NCBI GenBank assembly: GCA_020249045.1
Contig: JADCGK010000010.1
Span: 1 to 44,957 of the forward strand
From: Azospirillum sp.
GTDB taxonomy: Bacteria; Pseudomonadota; Alphaproteobacteria; CACIAM-22H2
Direction of reading: 5' to 3'
DNA: 44,957 bases
Positions 15,267 to 24,117 of this stretch are shown piece after piece (position 1 is the first letter of the stretch; every line of letters begins with the position of its first letter). Under the pieces are notes generated by a model. That model made no database searches, had not been told where the DNA came from, and saw only the letters and a list, made by a program, of their open reading frames with translations. Made by a program: the position numbers and the translations under genes.

Positions 15267-16297
15267 CGCGGCCGGAACCGCCACACGCCTTCGGCGTCGC
15301 GCGCGCGCGCGAGCTTGCCGCGCGATTCCAGCAGGTGCAGGTGCGCGAGCGCCTCGCCGGTGGCCAGGCCGATATTCGACGGGCCGATCTCGCGCCGGAA
15401 CAGCAGCTTGAAGCAATCGATCGCGCGCAGGCCTTCGGGGGCTGCGCGCGCGGCGTCGATCAGCACCTCCAGGCGTTGCTCGTGATGGGCGCGGATGTCG
15501 GCGATGCGCGCGGGCAAGCCGCGATAGGGCTGGCCGTGCGCGGGCAGCACCAGCGTATCGGCGGGAATGGCGGCGAAACCGTCGAGCGAGTCGAGATAGT
15601 CGCGCAAGGGATCGGCGAAGGGCTCGGCCGGCCAAACGCCGATATTGGGCGTGATGCGCGGCAGCACGATGTCCCCGCCGATCAATACGCCCGAAGCGCG
15701 CGCCCACAAGCACGCATGCTCCGGGCAATGGCCGCGTCCGATGATCGGCAGCCACTCGACGGATCCCACGCGGACGGGCACGCCGCCCGCGATGCGCCGG
15801 TAATGCGCGGGCAGATCGGGCACGCCGCGGCGGTAGAGATTGTCGGGCGTCGCGAACTGCCCGATTCCGTCGGCGCCCACGCCGTTGGCGCGGTAGAACG
15901 CCACCTTGTTCGCGACGTCCTCGGGCGAGCCTTGGGCGTGGATCGCGCGCGCGGTGTAGTACTCGCCCAGAGTCGTCCACAGCTCCACGTTCCAGCGGCG
16001 GCACAGCCATGCGGCCAGGCCCATATGGTCGGGATGGAAATGCGTGCAGATCACGCGCGTGACGGGCTTGGCGTCGAGTTGGGTCGCGAAGACCGCCTCC
16101 CAGGCGAGTTTGGCGTCCTCGCGCGCGAGACCGGTATCCACGATCGCCCAACCATCGCCGTCGGCGAGCAGCCAGACGTTGATGTGGTCGGGCGGAAACG
16201 GCAACGCGAGGCGCACCCATTTGACGCCGGGCGCCAGCGCGCGCGCTTCGCCGGTCGCGGGCGCTTCGACATCCTCGTAGGTCATGCTCGCTGTCAT
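15263..16297 (-). CDS. Metallo-beta-lactamase-fold hydrolase
   Basis: A 344-residue MBL-fold hydrolase. The metal-binding motif THFHPDHMG supplies H86, H88, D90 and H91. Further ligands fit GRGHCPEH and the [10 protein letters not shown] aspartate, and PAHGQPYRG gives the last His. The C-terminal ~80 residues hold a winged-helix-like segment ([19 protein letters not shown]), as in LACTB2 or glyoxalase-II-like MBL proteins. The substrate is unknown; thioesters and RNA ends are typical. The start at 16297 overlaps the purD stop (ATGA), so it is translated from the purD transcript. Confidence 0.85.
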   Translation of the reverse strand: MTASMTYEDVEAPATGEARALAPGVKWVRLALPFPPDHINVWLLADGDGWAIVDTGLAREDAKLAWEAVFATQLDAKPVTRVICTHFHPDHMGLAAWLCRRWNVELWTTLGEYYTARAIHAQGSPEDVANKVAFYRANGVGADGIGQFATPDNLYRRGVPDLPAHYRRIAGGVPVRVGSVEWLPIIGRGHCPEHACLWARASGVLIGGDIVLPRITPNIGVWPAEPFADPLRDYLDSLDGFAAIPADTLVLPAHGQPYRGLPARIADIRAHHEQRLEVLIDAARAAPEGLRAIDCFKLLFRREIGPSNIGLATGEALAHLHLLESRGKLARARDAEGVWRFRPR

Positions 16298-17559
16298 ACG
16301 ACGCGCCAGCCGATGTCGCGCCGGCAGAACCCGCCGGGCCAATCCACCTTCGCCACCGCGGCATAGGCGCGCGCTTGCGCCTCCTTGGCCGTCGCACCGC
16401 GCGCGCAGACACTGAGCACGCGTCCGCCGTCGGCGAGAAGCTTGCCGTCGGCGGCCTTCGTGCCAGCGTGGAAGATGGCGGCACCCGGTGCCGCCGCCGC
16501 CTCGGCGAGGCCTTTGATCTCGGTCCCTTTGCGCGGCGCGTCGGGATAGCCTTGCGCCGCCATCACCACGCACAACGCCGTGTCCGCATGCCAGCGCAGA
16601 TCGAAGCGCGCGAGTTCGCCCTGTTGGCTTGCGATCAGCGCGGGCAGCAGATCGGATTTGAGGCGCAGCATCAGCGTCTGGCATTCCGGATCGCCGAAAC
16701 GCACGTTGAATTCGATCAGCTTCGGGCCGTCCTTGCCGATCATCAGGCCCGCGAACAGCACGCCTTTGAAGGGGGCCCCCTCCTTCGCCATGCCGACGAG
16801 CGTCGGGCGGACGATCTCGGCCATGATCCGCGCCTCCATGCCCGCATCGACCAGCTTGGTCGGCGAATAGGCGCCCATGCCGCCGGTATTGGGGCCGGTA
16901 TCGCCGTCGCCCACGCGCTTGTGGTCTTGCGCGGACCCGAAGGGCAGCGCATGCGCGCCGTCGCACAGGGCGAAGAAGCTGGCTTCCTCGCCCTCCAGGA
17001 ATTCCTCGATCACCAGTTCGGCGCCCGCCTTGCCGAATTTGCCGGCAAGCATCGCTTCGTCGATCGCGGCGAGCGCTTCGTCGAGCGTCGCGGCGACGAC
17101 CACGCCCTTGCCCGCGGCCAGGCCGTCGGCCTTCACGACGAGGGGCGCGCCTTGCGCGCGCGCGTAGTCGCGCGCGGCGCGCGCGTCGGAAAAACGCCGG
17201 TAGGCGGCGGTCGGGATGCCGTGCCGCGCGCAGAAATCCTTCATGAATCCCTTGGAGCCTTCGAGCCGCGCCGCCGCCATCGACGGTCCGAAGGCCGGCA
17301 CCCCGGCTTCGGCCAGGCGGTCCACCAGCCCCGCGACCAGCGGCGCTTCGGGGCCGACCACGACGAAGTCGATCTTCCGGGCGCGCGCGAAGGCGACGAT
17401 CCCGGCCGTATCGTCCGCCGCCACGTCCACGCACGCGGCCACCTGCGCGATCCCGGGATTGCCGGGCGCGCAGTGGAGTTCGTCGCATAACGGCGAGGCC
17501 GCGATGGCCCAGCACAGCGCGTGTTCGCGTCCGCCCGATCCGACGACCAGAATCCGCAT
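16294..17559 (-). CDS. purD: Phosphoribosylamine--glycine ligase PurD
   Basis: A 421-residue ATP-grasp enzyme making glycinamide ribonucleotide in purine biosynthesis. It begins [19 protein letters not shown], the PurD signature, and carries [16 protein letters not shown] (ATP-grasp), [10 protein letters not shown] and [13 protein letters not shown], which holds the Mg-binding Glu/Asn. The length is normal. It is divergent from xseA with only about 40 bases between them, so the promoters overlap. The MBL hydrolase is coupled downstream. Confidence 0.96.
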   Translation of the reverse strand: MRILVVGSGGREHALCWAIAASPLCDELHCAPGNPGIAQVAACVDVAADDTAGIVAFARARKIDFVVVGPEAPLVAGLVDRLAEAGVPAFGPSMAAARLEGSKGFMKDFCARHGIPTAAYRRFSDARAARDYARAQGAPLVVKADGLAAGKGVVVAATLDEALAAIDEAMLAGKFGKAGAELVIEEFLEGEEASFFALCDGAHALPFGSAQDHKRVGDGDTGPNTGGMGAYSPTKLVDAGMEARIMAEIVRPTLVGMAKEGAPFKGVLFAGLMIGKDGPKLIEFNVRFGDPECQTLMLRLKSDLLPALIASQQGELARFDLRWHADTALCVVMAAQGYPDAPRKGTEIKGLAEAAAAPGAAIFHAGTKAADGKLLADGGRVLSVCARGATAKEAQARAYAAVAKVDWPGGFCRRDIGWRVV

Positions 17560-17600
17560 GATCGAAAACCGTCTCCCTGGTTGGCGCGGGCGCTTGTATC

Positions 17601-19082
17601 ATGCCGCCCATGGACTCCCCGCGCGGCAATTTGCCGGAATACACCGTTTCCGAGCTTTCGCAAGCGGTCAAGCGCACCGTCGAGGACGCGTTCGAAATCG
17701 TGCGCGTGCGCGGCGAGATTTCGGGCTTCAAACGGCACTCGTCGGGCCATCTTTATTTCGCCCTGAAGGACGCCGACGCGGCCATCGACGGTGTGTGCTG
17801 GCGCGGCTCGGCCGCCCGGCTCGGGCTCAAGCCCGAGGACGGGATGGAGGTGATCGCGGTCGGCCGTCTGACGACCTATCCGGGCCGCTCGAAATACCAG
17901 ATCGTGGTCGAGCGCATGGAGCTTGCGGGCCAGGGCGCGTTGTTGAAGTTGATCGAGGACCGCAAAAAGCGCCTCGCCGCCGAAGGTCTGTTCGATTCCG
18001 CGCGCAAGCGCCCCTTGCCTTATCTGCCCGGGGTCATCGGGATCGTCACGTCGCCGACCGGCGCCGTCATCCGCGACATCCTGCATCGTCTGGCCGACCG
18101 TTTCCCGCGCCGGGTTTTGGTGTGGCCGGTCGCCGTGCAGGGCGAGGGCGCCGCCGAGCAAGTCGCGGGCGCGATCCGCGGCTTCAACGCCTTCGCGCAG
18201 GATGGGCCGATTCCGCGCCCGGACGTGCTGATCGTGGCGCGCGGCGGCGGATCGATCGAAGATTTGATGGCCTTCAACGAAGAGATCGTCGTGCGCGCGG
18301 CGGCGGAAAGCGAAATCCCGCTCGTCTCGGCCGTCGGCCACGAGACGGACACCACCTTGATCGACTTCGCGTCGGACAAGCGCGCGCCCACGCCGACGGC
18401 GGCGGCCGAAATGGTCGTGCCCGTACGCCAGGAATTGATGGCGCGGCTGGCGCGCGACGCGGCCTCGCTCGAGGCGGGGCTCGAACGCGCCTTCGCCGAA
18501 CGGCGCGCGCGCTTGGGTGCCGCCGCGTTGGGCGATCCGACGAGGTTGATCGAGGAACGCGCGCAACGTCTCGACGAACGCGGGGAGCGATTGAAACTGG
18601 CCGGCGCCGCCGCCGTCGAGCGTCGCGGCCGGCAGGTCGCCGAGTTGGGTGCGCGGCTGCCGGACCCGAAAACCCAGCTCGAACGCGCGCGCGGCGCGCT
18701 CGCGCGGTTGGGCGGCGCCTTGGCGGCGGGAGCGAGCGCATGGCGCGGGGCCGTGACGCGCGAAGCGCAGCACGTCGCCGACTTGCTCGCGCGTGCCAAG
18801 CGGGCGGCCGCGCGCGGGCTCGAGGCGCGGACGGCGGCATTGGGTCGCGCTGCGGATCTGCTCGAAAGCTATTCCTACAAGAATACGCTCGCACGGGGCT
18901 TCGCGCTGGTGACCGACGCCGGCGGCACGCTCGTCGCCAACGCCGCCGCCGCGCGCAAGGCGGGGGATGTGACGCTGCGTTTCGCCGACGGCGAAGTCGC
19001 CGCCAACGTCGCCGACGGGGCGTCCCCGCCCAAGCGCGCGGCCAAACCTGCCGCACCGGGCAAGCAGGGTTCGTTGCTGTGA
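17601..19082 (+). CDS. xseA: Exodeoxyribonuclease VII large subunit
   Basis: A 493-residue protein with an N-terminal OB-fold (YTVSELSQAVKRTVED through YQIVVERMEL) and the ExoVII catalytic domain (GVIGIVTSPTGAVIRDI, RGGGSIEDLMAFN, SAVGHETDTTLIDFASD). A long Ala/Arg/Glu coiled coil spans about 275-420. With XseB it degrades single-stranded DNA. Either ATG 17601 or ATG 17610 may be used: neither has a clear Shine-Dalgarno sequence, and the second gives MDSPRGNLPEY. The stop overlaps the GTG of the M23 gene (GTGA). xseB is not in the window. Confidence 0.93.
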   Translation: MPPMDSPRGNLPEYTVSELSQAVKRTVEDAFEIVRVRGEISGFKRHSSGHLYFALKDADAAIDGVCWRGSAARLGLKPEDGMEVIAVGRLTTYPGRSKYQIVVERMELAGQGALLKLIEDRKKRLAAEGLFDSARKRPLPYLPGVIGIVTSPTGAVIRDILHRLADRFPRRVLVWPVAVQGEGAAEQVAGAIRGFNAFAQDGPIPRPDVLIVARGGGSIEDLMAFNEEIVVRAAAESEIPLVSAVGHETDTTLIDFASDKRAPTPTAAAEMVVPVRQELMARLARDAASLEAGLERAFAERRARLGAAALGDPTRLIEERAQRLDERGERLKLAGAAAVERRGRQVAELGARLPDPKTQLERARGALARLGGALAAGASAWRGAVTREAQHVADLLARAKRAAARGLEARTAALGRAADLLESYSYKNTLARGFALVTDAGGTLVANAAAARKAGDVTLRFADGEVAANVADGASPPKRAAKPAAPGKQGSLL

Positions 19083-19888
19083 AGCGTCTGCTGGTCGCGG
19101 CGTTGGTCTTGGCCGCGCCCGCGCGCGCGGCCGAGCTCGAGATCCAGGGCCAACTCGTCCAAGGCGGTTTCGCGGTCGTACGCGCGGCTCCCGGCGCCAA
19201 GGCGAATCTCGAAGGGCGGGAATTGCGCGTGTCGCCCGACGGTCGGTTTCCGATCGCCTTCGGACGCGACGCGGGGCCCCGCGCCACGCTCGCCGTCGAA
19301 TGGCCCGACGGACGCAAGGAAACGCGCGTGCTGTCGATCGTCCCGCGCCGGTTCGACATCCAACGCATCGACGGACTGCCCGAAACGATGGTCACGCCCG
19401 AGCCTGCGCTGCTCGATCGCATCCGCGCCGAAAATGCGCGGATCGCGCTGGCGCGCGCGGTGGACGGGCCGACGCCGCATTTCCTCGAAGGCTTCGTGTG
19501 GCCGGCTGCGGGACGCATCTCGGGCGTCTATGGCAGCCAGCGGATATTGAACGGCCAGCCGCGTCAGCCGCATTTCGGCATCGACATCGCAGCCCCCTTG
19601 GGCACGCCGGTCGTCGCAGCGGCCTCCGGGACGGTCGTTTTCGCGGAGGCCGACGTCTATTTCACCGGCGGCACGCTGATCCTCGAACACGGCTCCGGCG
19701 TCAGCACGACCTATTCGCACCTGTCGCGGATCGACGTCGCGCCCGGGCAAAGCGTGCGCGCGGGCCAAATCGTCGGCGCCGTCGGGGCGACGGGCCGGGC
19801 GACCGGCCCGCACCTCGATTGGCGCGTGAACCTGTTCGATATCCGAATCGATCCGCTGTTGGTCCTGCCGCCGAAACCCGCGGAGTGA
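19079..19888 (+). CDS. M23 (LytM/peptidase M23) family cell-wall protein
   Basis: A 269-residue secreted protein: signal peptide (VKRLLVAALVLAAPARA), a linker domain of beta strands (~20-130), and a C-terminal M23 domain. Zinc ligands H165 and D169 are in PHFGIDIAAP, and a second His lies in TYSHLSRIDVAPGQSV (H214). The usual HxH motif reads GPHLDW, so the third zinc ligand His is replaced by Asp247. Related proteins with HLDW exist, so it may still bind metal, but activity is not certain. It probably acts on peptidoglycan cross-bridges in the periplasm. Translation is coupled to xseA through a GTGA overlap. Confidence 0.85.
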   Translation: MKRLLVAALVLAAPARAAELEIQGQLVQGGFAVVRAAPGAKANLEGRELRVSPDGRFPIAFGRDAGPRATLAVEWPDGRKETRVLSIVPRRFDIQRIDGLPETMVTPEPALLDRIRAENARIALARAVDGPTPHFLEGFVWPAAGRISGVYGSQRILNGQPRQPHFGIDIAAPLGTPVVAAASGTVVFAEADVYFTGGTLILEHGSGVSTTYSHLSRIDVAPGQSVRAGQIVGAVGATGRATGPHLDWRVNLFDIRIDPLLVLPPKPAE

Positions 19889-21106
19889 TCAGCGGACGTA
19901 GACGTGGACCTCGTTGGACTGCGCTTGACCCGACGTCGTCGAAGACAGAGTCATGCGCTGCGAGGACAAGCCCATGTCCGCGAGCGTGCGCATCACGGTT
20001 TCGGCCTGACGACGCGCGGTCGACGCGGCCAACGCGGCTTGGCTTTGCCCGCCGCGCGTCGGCGCGACGGCCACGAGGTCGAAATTCGCGGCCGGGCTGC
20101 GTTCGAGCGCGCGGCTGACGGCGGTGTAGAGCGCCTGCTCGTAGGCCGGATTGGCGCGGTCGAAACGGATCACCATCAGCGGGCGACGACCGGCCGCGGC
20201 CTGCGCGGGGTTGCCGGCTTGCGGCGACGCGCCCGGGGCGACGCCCAGGATGGCCGGGCTTCCGTCGGGCGGGGCGACGTTGGTGAACGCGCGGTTGCTG
20301 AGGCCGGTGCCGAACAATTCGCCGTTGCGGATGGCGAGCGACAGGGCGGTCAGGTTCGAACGTTCGCGCGCGATATAGGTCGATTGCCGGCCGATATCCT
20401 CGTTGAGTTCGTTCAGCAGACGGTCGATCGACACGACGGTCCGATTGACCTCGTCCTCGACGAGGGCGAGTTGCCGGTGATCCTCCTCGACGGCGCCGGA
20501 GAGCGTATAGGCCGCGCGCGTCGAATCGAGCAGGAAGGCCGCCATCGCCGCGTCGGCGGCGACTTGGCTCGACATCTGCGACATGCGCCCGATTTCGGCC
20601 GACATGCGGTCGAGTTCGCCGGCGGCTTGGTTCCACTGGCCCTGCAGGATCGGATTGCCGGGCGTGGTGCCGACCTGCAGGCGCGCGTTGATGCCCGCCA
20701 CGGTCGCGAAATAGCGTTGCGAATTGGAGACCGCGTCGGCGCGCATTTGCTGCACGGCCGAAGCGCGTTGCTGGACGGCGCCTTGCAGGTTCTGCACTTC
20801 GCTGCGCATCTGCACCGCGCGCTGACCGATCGCCGTGGTTTGTCCGCCGGGCAGACGGCCGGTGTCCGGCATGCCCATGGCGCCCGTGGCGCGCAGCGGT
20901 TCCACGCCCAACACGGCGCGCTGTTCGGCCGCCGACGGCGGAATGTCCTGACGGAAGGTCGGTGCCGCCGCCGCGCGCGGCTCGTCGCCGCCCAGCGAAG
21001 GCCACAGCGCTTCGGTCATGTAGTTGCAGCCACTCAACCCGAAGGCGACGGCGCCGACGGCGAGAAAGCGGAAAGGACGGGCATACAGCGGGGGCGCTAC
21101 GGTCAT
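19889..21106 (-). CDS. Envelope lipoprotein with OmpA-like C-terminal region
   Basis: A 405-residue predicted lipoprotein; start 21106 gives MTVAPPLYARPFRFLAVGAVAFGLSGCNYM cut at Cys (lipobox LSGC). Residues ~100-280 are a helical, Gln/Arg-rich stretch (about QMRSEVQNLQGAVQQR and LVEDEVNRTVVSIDRLLNEL) likely to form coiled coil. The last ~100 residues (LMVIRFDRANPAYEQAL, FDLVAVAPTRG, ARRQAETVMRTLADMGL, NEVHVYVR) follow the strand-helix pattern of an OmpA/peptidoglycan-binding domain, though the conserved Asp and Arg of that domain are not clear. It may tether the outer membrane to the wall. No good Shine-Dalgarno sequence is visible for the chosen ATG. Confidence 0.65.
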   Translation of the reverse strand: MTVAPPLYARPFRFLAVGAVAFGLSGCNYMTEALWPSLGGDEPRAAAAPTFRQDIPPSAAEQRAVLGVEPLRATGAMGMPDTGRLPGGQTTAIGQRAVQMRSEVQNLQGAVQQRASAVQQMRADAVSNSQRYFATVAGINARLQVGTTPGNPILQGQWNQAAGELDRMSAEIGRMSQMSSQVAADAAMAAFLLDSTRAAYTLSGAVEEDHRQLALVEDEVNRTVVSIDRLLNELNEDIGRQSTYIARERSNLTALSLAIRNGELFGTGLSNRAFTNVAPPDGSPAILGVAPGASPQAGNPAQAAAGRRPLMVIRFDRANPAYEQALYTAVSRALERSPAANFDLVAVAPTRGGQSQAALAASTARRQAETVMRTLADMGLSSQRMTLSSTTSGQAQSNEVHVYVR

Positions 21107-21231
21107 GGGCGTCGTTCGTCGTTGGGCGATTCGGCCCTTGCGGGACGGATCGGGGTAAATCGAAGCGGCGAGCAAGAAACGCACCACCGCACGGCTTTCC
21201 GGGACCGGACATCCCGATAAACCGGCGGTGG

Positions 21232-21260
21232 ATCGTAGCCAAGCCGGCCCCCCCGCACAA
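21232..21260 (-). promoter_or_regulatory. Candidate promoter of the envelope lipoprotein gene
   Basis: On the minus strand, TTGTGC (21260-21255) and TACGAT (21237-21232) are 17 bases apart. The -10 matches four of six consensus positions and the -35 matches the first three. Transcription would start near 21226, about 120 bases upstream of the lipoprotein ATG. Confidence 0.4.
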
Positions 21261-21344
21261 GGCGGAATTCATCCCGGTTTTCCACAGGCTTGCGACCTTC
21301 GGCGGTGGGCGGAGAGGGGGGTCTCAAAAGGGGTCGTTTAGCGC

Positions 21345-21373
21345 TTGCGGTGGCAGACCGAATCCCCTAGTGT
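21345..21373 (+). promoter_or_regulatory. Candidate promoter of tRNA-Arg
   Basis: TTGCGG (21345-21350) and TAGTGT (21368-21373) are separated by 17 bases and lie about 50 bases upstream of the mature tRNA 5' end, a normal distance for a tRNA transcript with a short 5' leader. The -10 is weak. Confidence 0.45.
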
Positions 21374-21421
21374 CCGCGCCCGTTTCCCCTTGGGGGCCAC
21401 TCCCCTTCCGTGGAAACGCGC

Positions 21422-21498
21422 GCGGCCGTAGCTCAACTGGATAGAGCATCTGACTACGGATCAGAAGGTTAGGGGTTCGAATCCCTTCGGCCGCGCCA
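21422..21498 (+). tRNA. tRNA-Arg (anticodon ACG)
   Basis: A complete 77-base cloverleaf. The acceptor stem GCGGCCG pairs with CGGCCGC (21488-21494), followed by discriminator G and an encoded CCA (21496-21498). The D-arm is GCTC...GAGC, the anticodon stem TCTGA/TCAGA holds loop CTACGGA (anticodon ACG), and the T-arm is AGGGG-TTCGAAT-CCCTT. A34 is the substrate of TadA, encoded at 14823, allowing CGU, CGC and CGA to be read. No integrase or repeated 3' end was seen next to it. Confidence 0.97.
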
Positions 21499-21613
21499 TT
21501 CCGCTCTCCGATGACAGTTTCGACCTGCCCGCCGCGCGATCGCGCGCGACGGCACTTGCGTACCTCGCGCGCCGTAGATCCCATTTTCCGTGCCGAAAGC
21601 GCATAATGCGGCG

Positions 21614-22951
21614 ATGACGCAAATCGTTTCCGCGCGGAAACCCAAGACCCAAATCGTCGTCGTCGGCGGCGGGGCGGGTGGTCTCGAACTCGTGCGCCGG
21701 TTGGGCGCGCATTTCGGGCGCGATCTGTTCGACATCATCCTGATCGAACGCAACCACACCCACATCTGGAAGCCCTTGCTTCACGAGGTCGCGGCCGGCT
21801 CGCTCGACGCCAATCTCGACGAGGTCGGCTACCGCAGCCACGGCCATCGCTGGGGCTACCGGTTTTTCCTCGGCAGTCTGGAAAGCATCGATCGCGAGCG
21901 CCGGCGCGTGCGCGTCGCCGCGATCCGCGATGAACGCGGCGAGATCCTGATCGACGCGCACGAGATCCGCTACGACTACCTCGTGCTCGCCGTCGGCGCG
22001 ATCGCCAACGATTTCGGGATCGAGGGCGTGCGCGAGCATTGCATGTTCCTCGACGACCGCGCGCAAGCCGACCGCTTCCGCCAGCGTCTGCTCGACCATT
22101 GTCTGCGGGTCTCGCGCGGCCAGATCGCCGATCCGGCGGCCGATCTGCGCGTGGAGATCGCCATCGTCGGCGGCGGGGCGACGGGCGTGGAGTTGGCAGC
22201 CGAGCTTTACAACGCGGCCGCGGGGCTGCGGCATTACGGGCTCGAAACGTTCGACGAAAGCCGCTTGCGCGTGACGCTGATCGAGGCTGGCCCGCGCCTG
22301 CTGCCCGCCCTGCCCGAAGGGCTCGCCGCCGCCGCGCGCGCCGAACTCGAAAATCTCGGCGTGCGCGTGCTGACGGGGACCAACATCGTCAAAGCCACAC
22401 GCGAGGGCGTGGAAACCTCGACCGGCGAGCGCATCCCGGCCGATCTGCGCGTTTGGGCCGCGGGCGTGCGTGGGGCGGAATTCCTGCGCGAGATCGCGGG
22501 GCTCGAAACCACGCGCAACTGCCAGCTCGCGGTCCAGCCCACGCTGCAGACGACACGCGATGCGCGCGTCTTCGCGATGGGCGATTGCGCCCATCTGATT
22601 CCCGACGGGGAAACCCGCCCGATCCCGCCGCGCGCGCAAGCAGCCCATCAGATGGCGGCGACGGTGTTCGCCAATCTGCGCAAGCTGATCGAGGGCGGCG
22701 GCCCGCTCGAGAACTTCGTCTATCGCGACAAAGGCTCGCTCGTGTCGCTGTCGCGCTATTCGACCGTCGGCAGCCTGATGGGCAATCTGGTGGGCGGTCG
22801 GATGGCGATCGAAGGGCGGCTCGCGCGGCTGGTCTACATGTCGCTCTACCGCATGCACCTGATCGGCATCCACGGCTGGATCAAAGGTTTGGCGCTGATC
22901 GCCATCGGTCACGTCAACCAGGTGATCCGGCCCCGGCTCAAACTGCATTGA
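21614..22951 (+). CDS. ndh: Type II NADH:quinone oxidoreductase (NDH-2-like)
   Basis: A 445-residue flavoprotein of the NDH-2 family, which passes electrons from NADH to quinone without pumping protons. The FAD-binding motif is at residues ~14-30 (IVVVGGGAGGLELVRRLG) and a second Rossmann motif, for NAD, about 175-190 (AIVGGGATGVELAAEL). The family segments HIWKPLLHEVAAGS, VFAMGDCAH and QAAHQMA are present. The C-terminus is amphipathic (LARLVYMSLYRMHLIGIHGW), the usual membrane-surface anchor. ATG 21614 is chosen; a GTG at 21590 is possible. Its TGA overlaps the next ATG. Confidence 0.88.
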   Translation: MTQIVSARKPKTQIVVVGGGAGGLELVRRLGAHFGRDLFDIILIERNHTHIWKPLLHEVAAGSLDANLDEVGYRSHGHRWGYRFFLGSLESIDRERRRVRVAAIRDERGEILIDAHEIRYDYLVLAVGAIANDFGIEGVREHCMFLDDRAQADRFRQRLLDHCLRVSRGQIADPAADLRVEIAIVGGGATGVELAAELYNAAAGLRHYGLETFDESRLRVTLIEAGPRLLPALPEGLAAAARAELENLGVRVLTGTNIVKATREGVETSTGERIPADLRVWAAGVRGAEFLREIAGLETTRNCQLAVQPTLQTTRDARVFAMGDCAHLIPDGETRPIPPRAQAAHQMAATVFANLRKLIEGGGPLENFVYRDKGSLVSLSRYSTVGSLMGNLVGGRMAIEGRLARLVYMSLYRMHLIGIHGWIKGLALIAIGHVNQVIRPRLKLH

Positions 22952-23412
22952 TGGCGTTGCGGATCGCCGAAGGCGGGCTGGACGATCCGCGCGTCGTCGC
23001 GTTGCTGGAAACGCACGTCGCGCGCGCGCGGGCGGAGACGGCCGTGGGTAGCGCGCATGCGCTCGACGTTTCGGGCCTCAAACGGCCGGAGATCCGATTC
23101 TGGACCGTCCTTGACGATGGGGGCCCGCTGGGCACCGCGGCCTTGCGCCGGATCGATGCGACACATGGCGAGGTCAAGTCGATGTTCGTCGCCGACGCGG
23201 CGCGCCGCACGGGTGCGGGCTCGGCCGTGCTGCGCCATCTGCTGGCCGAAGCAAAGACGATGGGTCTTGCGCGCGTGAGCCTCGAAACCGGATCGTGGGC
23301 ATATTTCGCGCCGGCGCGCGCGTTCTACGCGGCGCACGGTTTCGTCGCCTGCGGGCCCTTCGAAGGCTACGGCCCCGACCCCAACAGCGTTTTCATGACC
23401 CGCGCGCTATAG
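22951..23412 (+). CDS. GNAT-family N-acetyltransferase
   Basis: A 153-residue acetyltransferase using acetyl-CoA. The core is visible: GTAALRRIDATHGEVKSMFV (beta4), then the acetyl-CoA loop RRTGAGSAVLRHLLAEAK, then YFAPARAFYAAHGFVACGPF. This pattern is close to PhnO/YiaC-like GNATs with unknown small-molecule substrates. It is coupled to ndh (TGATG overlap) and ends convergent with argO (6-base overlap). Confidence 0.88.
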   Translation: MALRIAEGGLDDPRVVALLETHVARARAETAVGSAHALDVSGLKRPEIRFWTVLDDGGPLGTAALRRIDATHGEVKSMFVADAARRTGAGSAVLRHLLAEAKTMGLARVSLETGSWAYFAPARAFYAAHGFVACGPFEGYGPDPNSVFMTRAL

Positions 23413-24045
23413 CGCGAAGGCCTCCGCCCCCGCGATCGCGACACCCGCAAGGCCCGCGGCGAGGGCCAGCATCGTCGCGGCGACGCCCAGGTCGAGCGCG
23501 CGCCACGCCGCGGGCTTGGCGAAGACCGGTGCGAGCGCGCGCGCGCCGTAGCCCAGACCCGCGAACCAGACGAGGCTGGCGGACGCCGCGCCGACGACGA
23601 AGGCGACCGGCGCATCGGGCGCGCGCGCGGCCCCAACGGCGCCGACCAGCAGCACGGAATCGAGGTAGACGTGCGGGTTCAGGAACGTGAACCCCGCCGC
23701 GCGCAGCAAGGCGCCGCGCAAGGTCAGGCCCGTGCCCGCCGTCTCCGTCAACGCCGCCGAGCCCATCGCCCGGCGCAGCGAGAACGCCGCGTAAACCGCA
23801 AGGAACGCGGCGCCCGCGCCCGCGAGCACGCGTTCGAGGCCGGGCAACGCCCCGACGGCGCGCGCCAGACCCGCGACACCCAGCGCCATCAGCAACGCGT
23901 CGGCCGCCGCGCAGAACGCCACGATCGCGCCCACGTGCTCGCGGCGCAGCCCTTGGCGCAGCACGAATGCGTTCTGCGCCCCGATCGCGACGATCAGGGC
24001 GGCGGATAAAGCGAAACCGGCGGCGAAGGCGGAGACGTCGAACAT
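23407..24045 (-). CDS. argO: LysE/ArgO-family amino-acid exporter
   Basis: A 212-residue inner-membrane protein with about six membrane helices. The N-terminal motif SAALIVAIGAQNAFVLRQGL and the central TFLNPHVYLDSVLLVG are LysE/ArgO signatures. ArgO exports arginine and LysE lysine; the gene order with a divergent argP supports this role. Start 24045 (MFDVSAF) is preferred to an upstream in-frame start that would extend into the promoter. The shared 72-base gap would hold the ArgP operator and a TATAGC -10 for this gene with only a poor -35, as expected for an activator-dependent promoter. Confidence 0.88.
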   Translation of the reverse strand: MFDVSAFAAGFALSAALIVAIGAQNAFVLRQGLRREHVGAIVAFCAAADALLMALGVAGLARAVGALPGLERVLAGAGAAFLAVYAAFSLRRAMGSAALTETAGTGLTLRGALLRAAGFTFLNPHVYLDSVLLVGAVGAARAPDAPVAFVVGAASASLVWFAGLGYGARALAPVFAKPAAWRALDLGVAATMLALAAGLAGVAIAGAEAFAL

Positions 24046-24117
24046 GGCGTCCGTTTGCGCCCGATCCGCGCTATAGTCCAACGCGTTTTTCTAAGCGGAA
24101 TTAAGGAACGCTAAATC

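Larger units (their letters stand above)
21107..21421 (+). other. 315-base gap between lipoprotein gene and tRNA-Arg
   Basis: No credible coding frame is present. It contains the predicted minus-strand promoter of the lipoprotein gene (21232-21260) with a leader of about 120 bases, and the predicted promoter of tRNA-Arg (21345-21373). Between them lie G- and C-runs, including a C7 tract near 21248, with no obvious function. Confidence 0.6.

Noticed and set aside
15263-17731. Single large minus-strand frame covering both the MBL gene and the region opposite purD in another frame
   Set aside because: Only its C-terminal 344 residues are an MBL protein; the upstream part is a shadow of purD, and the ATGA joint at 16294-16297 gives the true start.
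21422-21498. tRNA-Arg as an integration site
   Set aside because: No integrase, no duplicated tRNA 3' end and normal housekeeping genes follow, so there is no sign of an island here.
21533-21546. CGCGCGATCGCGCG palindrome after tRNA-Arg
   Set aside because: No T-run and no loop; in this base composition it is likely chance, so not called as a terminator.
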